A stretch of DNA of 64,000 nucleotides from an uncultured Schumannella sp. (GTDB lineage Bacteria; Actinomycetota; Actinomycetes; Actinomycetales; Microbacteriaceae): assembly GCF_905479755.1 (NCBI RefSeq), contig NZ_CAJQNT010000023.1, positions 1-64,000 on the forward strand. Reading direction: 5' to 3'. A program made the position numbers and the translations under genes. Numbering within the stretch: position 1 is the first letter of the stretch; each line of letters starts with the position of its first letter. Below the pieces are notes generated by a model. That model did not search any database and had not been told where the DNA came from. It saw only the letters and a program-made list of their open reading frames with translations. Below, in pieces: positions 44,229-52,332 of the stretch.

Positions 44229-45710
44229 ATGTTGATGGCGGACCTGCTGAGTGTCGCCGAGAGTGAGCGGGTCGCCGCCCTCGGCGGGCTTGATGCGCGC
44301 ACCCAGAGCGAACTCGGGCAGTTCTTCACGCCCGCCGTCGCTGCCCAGCTGATCGCTTCAATTCCCCGTCTTCCCGAAGGCGGGACGTTGCGTGTGCTCG
44401 ACCCGGGTGCAGGCTCAGGTGTTCTTACCGCCGCGCTCGTCAGCCGTGCCCTCGCAGAACAGCCGGAGCTGTCGATTGAGGTCGTCGCGGTCGAGCGCGA
44501 CCCTCTCGTCCTACCGAGCCTCCGGGCGACGCTGATGGCGTGTGAGCAAGCGGGTCGTGGCCGAGTCCACGCCAAGGCAGTCGAAGCGGATTTCATTCTC
44601 GACTCCGTCGGCTTGGATGCTTCGCTTCACCTCGACGGCCAGTTCGATCTCGTGATCGAGAACCCTCCGTACGGGAAGCTTGCGGTACCGAGTGTGCATC
44701 GGACGGCCATGCGTGCCGCCGGGGTCGATGCGCCGAACCTGTACGCGGCGTTCCTCTCCTTGTCTGTCGCCGCGCTCAGGATCGGCGGGCAAGTTGTGGC
44801 GATCACTCCCCGCTCGTTCTTCAACGGCCCGTATTTTGGCGCGTTTCGTGCTCACTTGCTCGACTCCATCGCGCTCGACCGAGTACACGTCTTCGACTCC
44901 CGTTCCACGGTATTCGCCGAAACCGGCGTCCTCCAGGAGAACGTGATCTTCGCTGGAACGCGCGGCGCGACCCCGGGCGTTGTGGAGCTCTCCGTCAGCC
45001 GTGACCACACCGACGATGTCTCAACCCGTCCCGTCGCATACGAGCAGGTCGTCTTCCCCAACGATCCGAACCGATTCATCCGCCTTGCAACCGACGCCGA
45101 AGACACGGCCATCGCCGAGGTTGTGCTTTCCCAGCCTTGTTCCCTGAACGATCTCGGCGTGCAGGTCTCAACCGGCCGCGTGGTCGACTTCCGGTCACGC
45201 CATGCGCTCAGTTCTGTCGAGCAGCCCGACGCTGTGCCGTTGATCTACCCAGGCAACCTCCGAGACGGCAGTGTCGTCTGGCCGCGAGAAATTCGCAAGC
45301 CACAATGGTTTCATCCGGTCGACGACAAGGATCGTGGGATGCTCCTGCCCGAGGGCTGGTACGCAGTCGTCAAGCGGTTCAGCGCGAAGGAAGAACGCCG
45401 ACGAATCGTTGCATCGGTCTGGTCGCCATTGGACATCCCGGGCAAGGTAGCGTTCGAAAATCACCTAAATGTCTTCCACATCAGCAGTCACGGCATGGAC
45501 GAGGACCTTGCCAGAGGAATCGCCGTATGGCTCAACTCGTCAGTCATCGACAAATTCTTCCGCACCTTCTCCGGTCACACCCAAGTCAATGCCACTGACC
45601 TGCGAACCCTTCGGTTTCCAGCCGTCGCAGTATTGCGCGAGCTCGGACGCAACCCGGTCGTCTCCCAGATCGAGGTCGACTCGTTGGTCAAGGAATTGAC
45701 CGCCGCATGA
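44229..45710 (+). CDS. Type II DNA adenine-N6 methyltransferase (BsuBI/PstI-like)
   Basis: A 493-residue methyltransferase. LGQFFTP at 29–35 is the N-terminal motif X-like element, DPGAGSG at 58–64 is the S-adenosylmethionine site, and NPPY at 145–148 (IENPPYGK) is the catalytic adenine-N6 motif, in the gamma-type order. The C-terminal 200 residues form the target-recognition part. It protects DNA against the endonuclease encoded by the next gene, with which it overlaps as ATGA. By homology of the partner, the predicted target is CTGCAG. ATG 44229 is chosen; ATG 44235 is also possible. Confidence 0.88.
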   Translation: MLMADLLSVAESERVAALGGLDARTQSELGQFFTPAVAAQLIASIPRLPEGGTLRVLDPGAGSGVLTAALVSRALAEQPELSIEVVAVERDPLVLPSLRATLMACEQAGRGRVHAKAVEADFILDSVGLDASLHLDGQFDLVIENPPYGKLAVPSVHRTAMRAAGVDAPNLYAAFLSLSVAALRIGGQVVAITPRSFFNGPYFGAFRAHLLDSIALDRVHVFDSRSTVFAETGVLQENVIFAGTRGATPGVVELSVSRDHTDDVSTRPVAYEQVVFPNDPNRFIRLATDAEDTAIAEVVLSQPCSLNDLGVQVSTGRVVDFRSRHALSSVEQPDAVPLIYPGNLRDGSVVWPREIRKPQWFHPVDDKDRGMLLPEGWYAVVKRFSAKEERRRIVASVWSPLDIPGKVAFENHLNVFHISSHGMDEDLARGIAVWLNSSVIDKFFRTFSGHTQVNATDLRTLRFPAVAVLRELGRNPVVSQIEVDSLVKELTAA

Positions 45711-46666
45711 GCGAGTTGAACCGCGCGGCACATGAGCGCGTCGAGGATTCTCGGATAATTCTTGAGTCACTCGGCATGGACGCCGAGCGTAGCAACGAGC
45801 GATCCGCGCTCGTGCTGTTGGCGCTCGTCGGGCTTACGCCGTCCGAGTCCTGGACCGAAGTCGCCAACCCGATGCTAGGCACGCGCGCGGTCATGGACTT
45901 TATCCGCGACGAGTACGGCAAGGACTACGCGCCGAACACGCGTGAGACGGTTCGGCGATTCACGTTGCATCAGTTCGTGGAAGCACAGCTCGTCGTTCAG
46001 AACCCAGACCAGCCGCAGCGCCCCGTCAATTCACCGAAGTGGAACTACCAGGTCACGGCTGAAGCGCTGGATGTGCTGCGCGCCTACGACACCGACGAGT
46101 GGCCGTCCGCGGTCGATCGGTATCTCGCTGAGTTGCCGGGGCTCAAGGCCCGGTACGCGGCGGCGCGCGAGATGAACCGTGTCCCGCTTACCCTCCCTGA
46201 TGGGTCGGTGTTCACGCTGACGCCGGGCGGCCAGAACGTCCTGCTGAAGGCGATGGTTGAGGATTTCTGCCCTCGCTTCACCCCAGGTGGACACGTGCTG
46301 TACATCGGCGATGCAGGCGACAAGTGGGCACTCTTCGAACGTGACACCCTCGCATTGCTCAACGTGACGGTCGACCAGCACGGCAAGATGCCCGATCTCG
46401 TCATCTACCTGCCAGACCGCAACTGGCTTGTGCTCCTCGAAGCCGCCAGTTCCCACGGCCCCGTCGACTCCAAACGGCAAGCCGAACTTGCTGAGCTGTT
46501 CGCGGAGACAACGGCCGGACTCGTCTACGTCTCCTGCTTCCCCGATCGTGCGGAGTTCCGCAAGTACGTCGACAAGATCGCTTGGGAGTCCGAAGTCTGG
46601 TGTGCCGATCACCCGACCCACATGATCCATTACAACGGCGAACGCTTCCTCGGACCATACGACTGA
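45707..46666 (+). CDS. BsuBI/PstI-type restriction endonuclease
   Basis: A 319-residue protein, the length of PstI and BsuBI (about 316–326). An N-terminal winged-helix-like region (ALVLLALVGLTPSESW...FTLHQFVEAQ) is followed by the conserved C-terminal domain: GGHVLYIGDAGDKWALFERDTLALL, HGKMPDLVIYLPDRNWLVLLEAASSHGPVDSKRQAEL and YVSCFPDRAEFRKYVDKIAWESEVW, ending MIHYNGERFLGPYD. The PD...LLEAASSHGPVD segment is a likely PD-(D/E)xK-type active site. It presumably cuts CTGCAG; this specificity is inferred from the family. It is coupled to the methyltransferase gene by a 4-base overlap. Confidence 0.85.
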   Translation: MSELNRAAHERVEDSRIILESLGMDAERSNERSALVLLALVGLTPSESWTEVANPMLGTRAVMDFIRDEYGKDYAPNTRETVRRFTLHQFVEAQLVVQNPDQPQRPVNSPKWNYQVTAEALDVLRAYDTDEWPSAVDRYLAELPGLKARYAAAREMNRVPLTLPDGSVFTLTPGGQNVLLKAMVEDFCPRFTPGGHVLYIGDAGDKWALFERDTLALLNVTVDQHGKMPDLVIYLPDRNWLVLLEAASSHGPVDSKRQAELAELFAETTAGLVYVSCFPDRAEFRKYVDKIAWESEVWCADHPTHMIHYNGERFLGPYD

Positions 46667-46719
46667 CATGTCGATTGCAGGGGCACCGATTCTACTCAGC
46701 TACCCAGGCCGGGGATGAG

Positions 46720-47622
46720 ATGTTCCTGCACTCTCCTTACCCACAACGACTAGAGAACCTGTCAGAAGGGCATCCCCTCTACGGACTCGACCTGCGAACG
46801 CTGAGTGACGAGCGGCTTGCGGCCGCGGCCGCGCGCGCGATCATCCCGGATTGGACGAGTCTGTGGCACCGACTTGACCACCACAACACTGCACAGAGTG
46901 AGATTGCGAATCTGGCGAGTTCGATCTTGCGACGAGTTGCCCGAGTTATTGTGTGGAGCACTCGGCTTGCGCGGCTAACTGAGGACAGCGACTTCTCGCT
47001 TGAGCGATTGGACGAACTCCTCGACGCAACGACCCTCACGTACATCCAGATGGTCGGAGCGTTCGACGCCATTGCGATCGTCAACGGGCTTCTCAACGGC
47101 CAGACCAGCTATCCGGCAATGGCGTGGCAGCGCAGGGACTTCCGTGATTCAGTCCGTCTCATCGCACCCCGTGCAGTGGAGCTCATGGACGACGGGACAC
47201 CTGGCGATCTTTACTTCCAGGCAATTCGGGCTTTCCGGAACACCATTCATAGGCGCATGCCAGACGTCGGTACTTCAGCGCCCCGCCAAGGAGACCCAGT
47301 TCACACCAAGGTGATCCTGGGGCTCGAGTCGAATGGGCACCGAGAGATCATCGACACATTCACCGCTGCGGGCTGGACGAAGTTCGTTGGCATTGATCTT
47401 GCAGGACCGGACTGGCTCTTCTTACGACCTGGAACTGCCGTGAGTCTTTTGAAGGCCGAGGGCATGCCTCTCCTCAATGAGCTTCTTGCTGCGACGCCAG
47501 CGGACCGCCTCGGCCATGCACGAATCGCGCCGGATCACGATGCGACGCTGTACCCGCGGCAGATGCAAGACTACGCGCTTGGATATCTTCATCTCAGACA
47601 CCTCGTCCCGAAACCCCATTAG
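46720..47622 (+). CDS. Unrecognised protein in the restriction-modification operon
   Basis: A 300-residue soluble protein with no family recognised. The first 130 residues are mostly helical (LDLRTLSDERLAAAAARAIIPDWTSLWHRL, LDELLDATTLTYIQMVGAFDAIAIVNGLL). The segment AIRAFRNTIHRRMP (R170, R173, N174, H177) resembles the R-x4-6-H signature of HEPN ribonucleases, an unproven idea. A C-terminal alpha/beta-looking region includes WTKFVGIDLAGPDWLFL. ATG 46720 is chosen because it gives a sensible N-terminus 53 bases after the endonuclease stop. GC content is visibly lower than in neighbouring core genes, suggesting transfer. Confidence 0.75.
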   Translation: MFLHSPYPQRLENLSEGHPLYGLDLRTLSDERLAAAAARAIIPDWTSLWHRLDHHNTAQSEIANLASSILRRVARVIVWSTRLARLTEDSDFSLERLDELLDATTLTYIQMVGAFDAIAIVNGLLNGQTSYPAMAWQRRDFRDSVRLIAPRAVELMDDGTPGDLYFQAIRAFRNTIHRRMPDVGTSAPRQGDPVHTKVILGLESNGHREIIDTFTAAGWTKFVGIDLAGPDWLFLRPGTAVSLLKAEGMPLLNELLAATPADRLGHARIAPDHDATLYPRQMQDYALGYLHLRHLVPKPH

Positions 47623-47936
47623 TTGGATCGCGTCGTCGCTCAGATCGTGCCGCGGTGAACGCCGACGCGGCGCGCCGGTGCGGTCACGCTCATACCGGCG
47701 GCTCCGGCTGTGCGCATATCGTCCACCTCCTCACTCGCCAGCGCTGTTCGAGTGCGTCTCCTTGGCTCTACCGACGCTGCGATGAGCGGGTCGTCCGGCT
47801 TACCCGCAGGCTCCACGGCCCCGCCGGACCCTTGATCCCACGCGTGAACCAGCCGCTCGACCCGCAGCCGCCTCTTCGCATAACGTTCGATGGAGTGCCC
47901 CCAGTTCAGTTTTTCTCCCCGTCGCCGGGCCGCTGT
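47623..47936. other. Stretch without a convincing gene after the accessory segment
   Basis: These 314 bases separate the restriction-modification operon from a minus-strand glycosyltransferase gene. Open frames here have Arg/Cys/His-rich sequence without domain character. No copy of the tRNA 3' end was found by eye, so the right edge of the transferred segment is not defined. Confidence 0.5.
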
Positions 47937-49019
47937 TCATGTGGCGCGCCGCGGCGAGATCAGAGCCGCGGCGACAATCGGCGCGCCGTTGTCGTACGGG
48001 GCGCTCCCGCGCCGGGCGAACACGATCGAGCGCTGCACGGCGAAGCTCACGATGTAGAGCGACACCTCCGTGATGATCTTCGAGACCAGCAGCGGCAGTC
48101 CCGCGCCGACGAGTGTGGCCAACCAGACGTAGTTCGCGGCGAGCAGCACGAGCGCGAGCGCGACGTACCGGGGCACCGCATGGCGCAGCGGCACCTGGTG
48201 GGCGCTGAACGCGCGGCGGTTGAGCGCGAAATTGACGGTCCCGCTGACCAGCCGCGCCACGATCACCGCGGCGATCAACGAGTCCGAGAGCCAGAACACG
48301 AGGGCGAGAAGGGCCGTGTCGATCGCGAACGCGACGAGCGACGAGGCGCCGAACCGCAGCACCGGCCGCAGTACGCGGGCCGAGTCCCGGATCGGACGGA
48401 AGTGCGATGACGCGTTGTGTTCGAGGTAGATCGTGGCGATCGGTTCCTCGACGACCCGGACGCCGGCCTCGCGGGCACCGAGCAGCACCTCGAGCTCGTA
48501 CTCGAAACGGTCACCGGGCACCCGGGCAAGCCACTCGAGCGCGCTCGCGGGGAGTCCGCGCAGGCCGGTCTGGGTGTCGGTGACGGCATAGCCGGCCGCC
48601 ACCTTGAATGCCGCGGCCGAGACCGCATTGCCGAACCGACTGCGGGCCGGAACCTCGCCGTGGAAGTCGCGCGCGCCGAGCACCAGCGCGTCGCTCTCCG
48701 CGCGGAGCCGGAAGGCCACGCGCAGGATGTCCTCGACCGTGTGCTGGCCGTCGGAATCCGCCGTGACCACGTCGTGGCCGCGGTGGAAGGCCAGCACGTG
48801 CCGCAGCCCCGCCTTGAGGGTGACGCCCTTCCCCCGGTTCTGCGGGAAGGCGAGCAGCTCCGCGCCTAGGTCGAGCACCGACTCGAACACCGCGGTGTAC
48901 GCAGGACCGCTGCCGTCGTCGACGACCACGACCCGGACGTCGGGAGCGGTGGTGCCGAGTTCCCGCACGAGCTCGGTCAGTCGCGCGTCTGGTTCGAGGG
49001 CCGGAATGAGGACGATCAT
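47937..49019 (-). CDS. Family 2 glycosyltransferase fused to a GtrA-like membrane domain
   Basis: A 360-residue protein. The N-terminal GT-A domain (1–215) has MIVLIPALEPD, VVVDDGS at 31–37 and the metal-binding DSD at 88–90 (VVTADSDGQHT), resembling polyprenyl-phosphate mannose or glucose synthases. The C-terminal 130 residues hold four helices with FGASSLVAFAIDTALLALVF, NFALNRRAFS and SKIITEVSLYIVSFAVQRSIVF, the GtrA/DPMS-type flippase domain. It probably makes and flips polyprenyl-linked sugar for wall or surface glycans. The start overlaps the stop of the upstream glycosidase gene (TGATG). Confidence 0.9.
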   Translation of the reverse strand: MIVLIPALEPDARLTELVRELGTTAPDVRVVVVDDGSGPAYTAVFESVLDLGAELLAFPQNRGKGVTLKAGLRHVLAFHRGHDVVTADSDGQHTVEDILRVAFRLRAESDALVLGARDFHGEVPARSRFGNAVSAAAFKVAAGYAVTDTQTGLRGLPASALEWLARVPGDRFEYELEVLLGAREAGVRVVEEPIATIYLEHNASSHFRPIRDSARVLRPVLRFGASSLVAFAIDTALLALVFWLSDSLIAAVIVARLVSGTVNFALNRRAFSAHQVPLRHAVPRYVALALVLLAANYVWLATLVGAGLPLLVSKIITEVSLYIVSFAVQRSIVFARRGSAPYDNGAPIVAAALISPRRAT

Positions 49020-49978
49020 CAGTTCACCGATCCTTCGATGTAGAGGATGTCGGAGGTGCCGCGTTCGCCGCCGTTCGACGGCGAGTTCACGACCTCTCCG
49101 TTGAAGTACAGGGTCGACGACCCGCCGCCGTCGAGGTTGTAGGCCGTCTCCGCACCGAGCTCGAGCATGATCTCGGCGAGCTCGATCATGTCGACGCCGG
49201 CGCTGTAGCCGGTCTGACGGCCGTCGACCACGACGAAGACGAGGTGGTTGTCGTCGATCACACCGATCGCGGTGCGCGGCTGATCGCCCTGGATCGAGTG
49301 GTTGCCGAAGTTGGTGTCGACCTCGACGTCGTCGATGCCGTCGAGGATCGCGCCGTCCTGCACGAGCGCCGGGCCGAAGCTCAGCGTGTTCCAGACGCCG
49401 TCGGCGAGCAGCTCCTCGGCGGAGATGGTCGTTTCGTCGTAGACCTCGACGCTGCCGTCGAGGGAGAACGCGAGGCCATCGCGGGCCCCCTCATCGCGGT
49501 AGGCGACCTCGTTGCGGATCACGATCCCGGTGTCGCGGAAGCCGTAGTAGTCGCCGTTGATGGCGAAGATGGCGTCGTTGGCCTCCGCGATTCCCGAGGT
49601 GGTTTCGGTGATGTTCTCCCCGAAGGTGTCCTCGGCGAACGCGGACCGCAGCACCGTCGCGTCGCTCAGCACCACATCCGCGACGTAGTAGGTCACGGTC
49701 TCATCGCCGCTCCCGGTGGTCACCGCGCTGATCTCGATGTCGGCGTAGTCGGAGGTGAACGTCGTCGCGGTGGTGACGGCGTCGGAGTCGTCGGTCGACG
49801 CGGTGGCGACGGTGGAATTCTCGGCCTCGTACACCGAGACGCTCGCGATCTCGACGTGGGGAATCACGAAACGGTCGAGTGCCCACCAGGAGCCACCGCC
49901 GATGACGAGCGCCACAGCGCTTGTGGAGGCGATGACCGCCGTGCGGACGCGGCGTCGGGGGGTTCGCGTTCGGTTCAT
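49019..49978 (-). CDS. Phosphodiester glycosidase (NAGPA-domain) exported protein
   Basis: A 319-residue protein with a twin-Arg-like basic start (MNRTRTPRRRVRTAVIAS) and one N-terminal helix, so exported or anchored. The NAGPA domain (PF09992 type) is shown by AIFAINGDYYGFRDTGIVIRN, LSFGPALVQDG, RTAIGVIDDNHLVFVVVDGR and ETAYNLDGGGSSTLYFNGEVVNSPSNGGERGTSDILYI. Family members split phosphodiester-linked sugars, for example in wall glycopolymers. It is coupled to the GT2–GtrA gene, implying that both act on the same surface glycan. Confidence 0.9.
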   Translation of the reverse strand: MNRTRTPRRRVRTAVIASTSAVALVIGGGSWWALDRFVIPHVEIASVSVYEAENSTVATASTDDSDAVTTATTFTSDYADIEISAVTTGSGDETVTYYVADVVLSDATVLRSAFAEDTFGENITETTSGIAEANDAIFAINGDYYGFRDTGIVIRNEVAYRDEGARDGLAFSLDGSVEVYDETTISAEELLADGVWNTLSFGPALVQDGAILDGIDDVEVDTNFGNHSIQGDQPRTAIGVIDDNHLVFVVVDGRQTGYSAGVDMIELAEIMLELGAETAYNLDGGGSSTLYFNGEVVNSPSNGGERGTSDILYIEGSVN

Positions 49979-50131
49979 GACGCCACCGTGGGCGCCGACC
50001 CTATGAGCGCCGAATGCGAGGCCTGGGCAACTCCCGAGGCGTGGATGCCTGTGAGCGAGCGCGTAGCCAAGGCATAGGAATCGCATAGCAGGAGAGGGCT
50101 GGATGGGCGTACTCGATCGAAAGGATTGACG

Positions 50132-51610
50132 ATGCGCACACGACGCTTCCTTCTCCCCGCCGCAGCATCCACGCTTCTTTTGAGCGCGGTCGTGCTGACC
50201 GGCTGCACCGTCGCCGACACGGCGACCTCAACCACGGTCGAGATCGAGGAGACGAACTCCGAGACCGTCCTGACGGCCGCAGTGGCGGCGGCCGAGGAGA
50301 TCCTCGCCGCCAACGAGAACGCCACGACGGTGAACCCGGATGAGTGGGATCCCGAGGCGGGGACCACGATCACGCTGCAGGGCGACTCCGCCGCGGTGGA
50401 CGGCTCCGGGGCGACGGCCGACGGCGACACAGTGACGATCACGACCGCGGGCACTTACCTGGTCACCGGCGCGTTGGACGGCCAGCTCGTCGTCGCCGCA
50501 CCCGACGACGCGGTCGTCGCGATCATCCTCGACGACGCCACGATCTCATCGACCACGAGCGCGGCGATCACCGTCGCGAGCGCGGACGATGTGGTCATTT
50601 CGCTCCTCGGCGACAACTACCTCAGCGATACCGACTCCTACGCCAGCGACGCCGACGTGAACGCGGCCCTCTTCAGCGAGGCAGACCTCACGATCACCGG
50701 CGAAGGCTCGTTGACCGTCGCCGGCAACGGCAACGACGGCATCACGAGCGAGGACGACCTGGTCATCCTCAGCGGCAACCTGACGATCGACGCCGTGGAG
50801 GACGGGGTGCGCGGAAAGGACGCTCTCGTGATCGAGGGCGGCACCCTCTCCGTCGCGGCGGGCGGCGACGCACTGACAAGCGACAACGAGGACGAGGAGT
50901 TGCGCGGGTACATCCAGCTCGCCGGCGGCACACTCGAGCTCGTGGCGGGAGATGACGGCGTCGACGCGACGACCGACATCGTCGTGACGGGTGGCGAGAT
51001 TACGATCGACGCCGCCGGTGACGGTCTGAACGCCGAGACGATCCTGTTCGTCGCCGAGGGGGTCATCGATGTGGTCGATTCTTACGAGGGACTCGAGAGC
51101 GCCGCGCTCACGATCGCGGGCGGCACCGTCGACGTCGTCTCATCCGATGACGGACTCAACGGTTCGGTGAGCGACTCGGCCGGCGCGCGTGAGGGCGACG
51201 GCTCGGCGATCCTGATCTCCGGAGGAGTCGTCACGGTGTTCGCGGGCGGGGACGGGATCGACTCCAACGGCGATGCCGCGGTGACCGGTGGCACCGTCAT
51301 CGCAACCTCGCCCTTCACCGGGCCCGAGGCGGCCATGGACACCTCCGGCGACTTCTCGGGCAGCAGCTTCGTCTGGACGAACGTTGCCGCGCAGGTGGGA
51401 GACATCGTGCAGGTGGTCGCCGACGACGGCACCGTGGTCGTCGAGTACACGACCGTGCAGGAGACGGCCTCGATCTTCGTCGCCTCACCGCACATCGAGG
51501 CCGGCGTCAGTTACACGGTCACGGTGGCGGGCTCAGTGGCGGTCACCGTCGTCGGCGATGAGATTCTCGAGTTCGACGACAGCCGCGGCGGGGGCGGGCA
51601 GCGCCCGTGA
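50132..51610 (+). CDS. Carbohydrate-binding domain-containing lipoprotein (DUF4353-like)
   Basis: A 492-residue acidic exported protein. The lipobox LTGC has Cys near residue 25. After a helical segment, a DAWDPEAGTTITLQGDSAAVDGSG-like entry leads into a right-handed beta-helix of repeated GGTxxVxAxxDGx units (EGGTLSVAAGGDAL, AGGTLELVAGDDGVDAT, TGGEITIDAAGDGLNAE, AGGTVDVVSSDDGLNGS, SGGVVTVFAGGDGIDSN). These rungs are typical of the carbohydrate-binding DUF4353 family often found with CotH-like proteins. ATG 50132 has AAAGGA six bases upstream. It is divergent from the phosphodiester glycosidase. The Asp-rich loops suggest calcium binding. Confidence 0.82.
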   Translation: MRTRRFLLPAAASTLLLSAVVLTGCTVADTATSTTVEIEETNSETVLTAAVAAAEEILAANENATTVNPDEWDPEAGTTITLQGDSAAVDGSGATADGDTVTITTAGTYLVTGALDGQLVVAAPDDAVVAIILDDATISSTTSAAITVASADDVVISLLGDNYLSDTDSYASDADVNAALFSEADLTITGEGSLTVAGNGNDGITSEDDLVILSGNLTIDAVEDGVRGKDALVIEGGTLSVAAGGDALTSDNEDEELRGYIQLAGGTLELVAGDDGVDATTDIVVTGGEITIDAAGDGLNAETILFVAEGVIDVVDSYEGLESAALTIAGGTVDVVSSDDGLNGSVSDSAGAREGDGSAILISGGVVTVFAGGDGIDSNGDAAVTGGTVIATSPFTGPEAAMDTSGDFSGSSFVWTNVAAQVGDIVQVVADDGTVVVEYTTVQETASIFVASPHIEAGVSYTVTVAGSVAVTVVGDEILEFDDSRGGGGQRP

Positions 51611-51628
51611 CTTGACGTCTCGCGATAC

Positions 51629-51659
51629 CTCAGTCATCATTGAGTCAATGAAAACTGAG
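51629..51659. promoter_or_regulatory. 31-base palindromic operator over the arsR-type start
   Basis: The arms 51629–51643 and 51645–51659 match at 13 of 15 positions around the G at 51644; the inner part is ATTGAGTCAAT and the outer arms are CTCAGT/ACTGAG. TTGACG at 51612–51617 and CATCAT at 51635–51640 (17-base spacer) would start transcription at about the ATG at 51648. Repressor binding would therefore cover both the -10 element and the start codon of a leaderless mRNA. Confidence 0.75.
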
Positions 51660-52319
51660 CGAAATGACCTCCAGCGCCGCGCGGCCCGCCACGCGGCACT
51701 GTCGGACGTCAACCGGCTCCACATTGTCGACCTGCTCACCCTTGGTGATCAGTCACCGACCGAACTCCAGTCGGCCCTCGGGCTGTCATCGAGCCTCCTC
51801 GCGCACCACCTGAACCTGCTCGAGCAGGAGGGGATCGTGCGCCGCTCCAAGTCGGAGGCGGACGGGCGGCGCAGCTACGTGCGACTCGTCCCGGGTGCGC
51901 TCGAGAACCTCGGGCCGACCGAATACCGCTCGGTGCGGCGTGTGGTGTTCGTCTGCCGCGGAAACTCGGCCCGCTCGCAGTTGGCGGCTGCATTGTGGCA
52001 CTCGGCGAGCGAGATTCCGGTCGCGTCGGCGGGCACACACCCGGCCGACCGGGTCGCCCCGCGCGCGGTGTCGGCGGGAGAGCGCCGCGGGCTCGCCATC
52101 GGCGCAACCCCGCCGCGATCAGTGGACGACGTGCTCGCACCCGACGACTTCGTCATCGCTGTCTGCGACGACGCGCATGAAGAACTCAGCGGAATCCCGG
52201 CCCTGCATTGGTCGGTGCCGGACCCCGTGCGGGTGGGAACTGACCAAGCCTTCGACAACGCCTTCGACGATCTTGCGAGCCGCATCCGCGACCTCGCGCC
52301 CCGGCTTACTGCCGCCTGA
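51648..52319 (+). CDS. ArsR-type repressor fused to a low-molecular-weight phosphatase/arsenate reductase domain
   Basis: A 223-residue fusion. Residues 1–90 form a winged helix (LSDVNRLHIVDLLTLGDQSPTELQSALGLSSSLLAHHLNLLEQEGIV). Residues 95–223 form a low-molecular-weight phosphatase fold with the P-loop CRGNSARS (C103, R109) and the later Asp in HWSVPDPVRV, the general-acid loop. Such fusions occur in actinobacterial ars operons and may couple sensing to arsenate or phosphotyrosine chemistry. There is no RBS, and a 31-base palindrome covers the promoter and start. It is followed 13 bases later by an arsC-like gene. Confidence 0.88.
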   Translation: MKTERNDLQRRAARHAALSDVNRLHIVDLLTLGDQSPTELQSALGLSSSLLAHHLNLLEQEGIVRRSKSEADGRRSYVRLVPGALENLGPTEYRSVRRVVFVCRGNSARSQLAAALWHSASEIPVASAGTHPADRVAPRAVSAGERRGLAIGATPPRSVDDVLAPDDFVIAVCDDAHEELSGIPALHWSVPDPVRVGTDQAFDNAFDDLASRIRDLAPRLTAA

Positions 52320-52332
52320 AGAAAGAGCTACC

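Noticed and set aside
47655-47936. A plus-strand open frame after the accessory segment
   Set aside because: Most of its length lies antisense to the glycosyltransferase gene and the rest is Cys/Arg/His-rich without pattern.
43680-47936. A second copy of the tRNA-Ala 3' end as right attachment site
   Set aside because: Reading 43707–47950 by eye found no repeat of the T-arm and acceptor sequence, so integration into the tRNA is not demonstrated.
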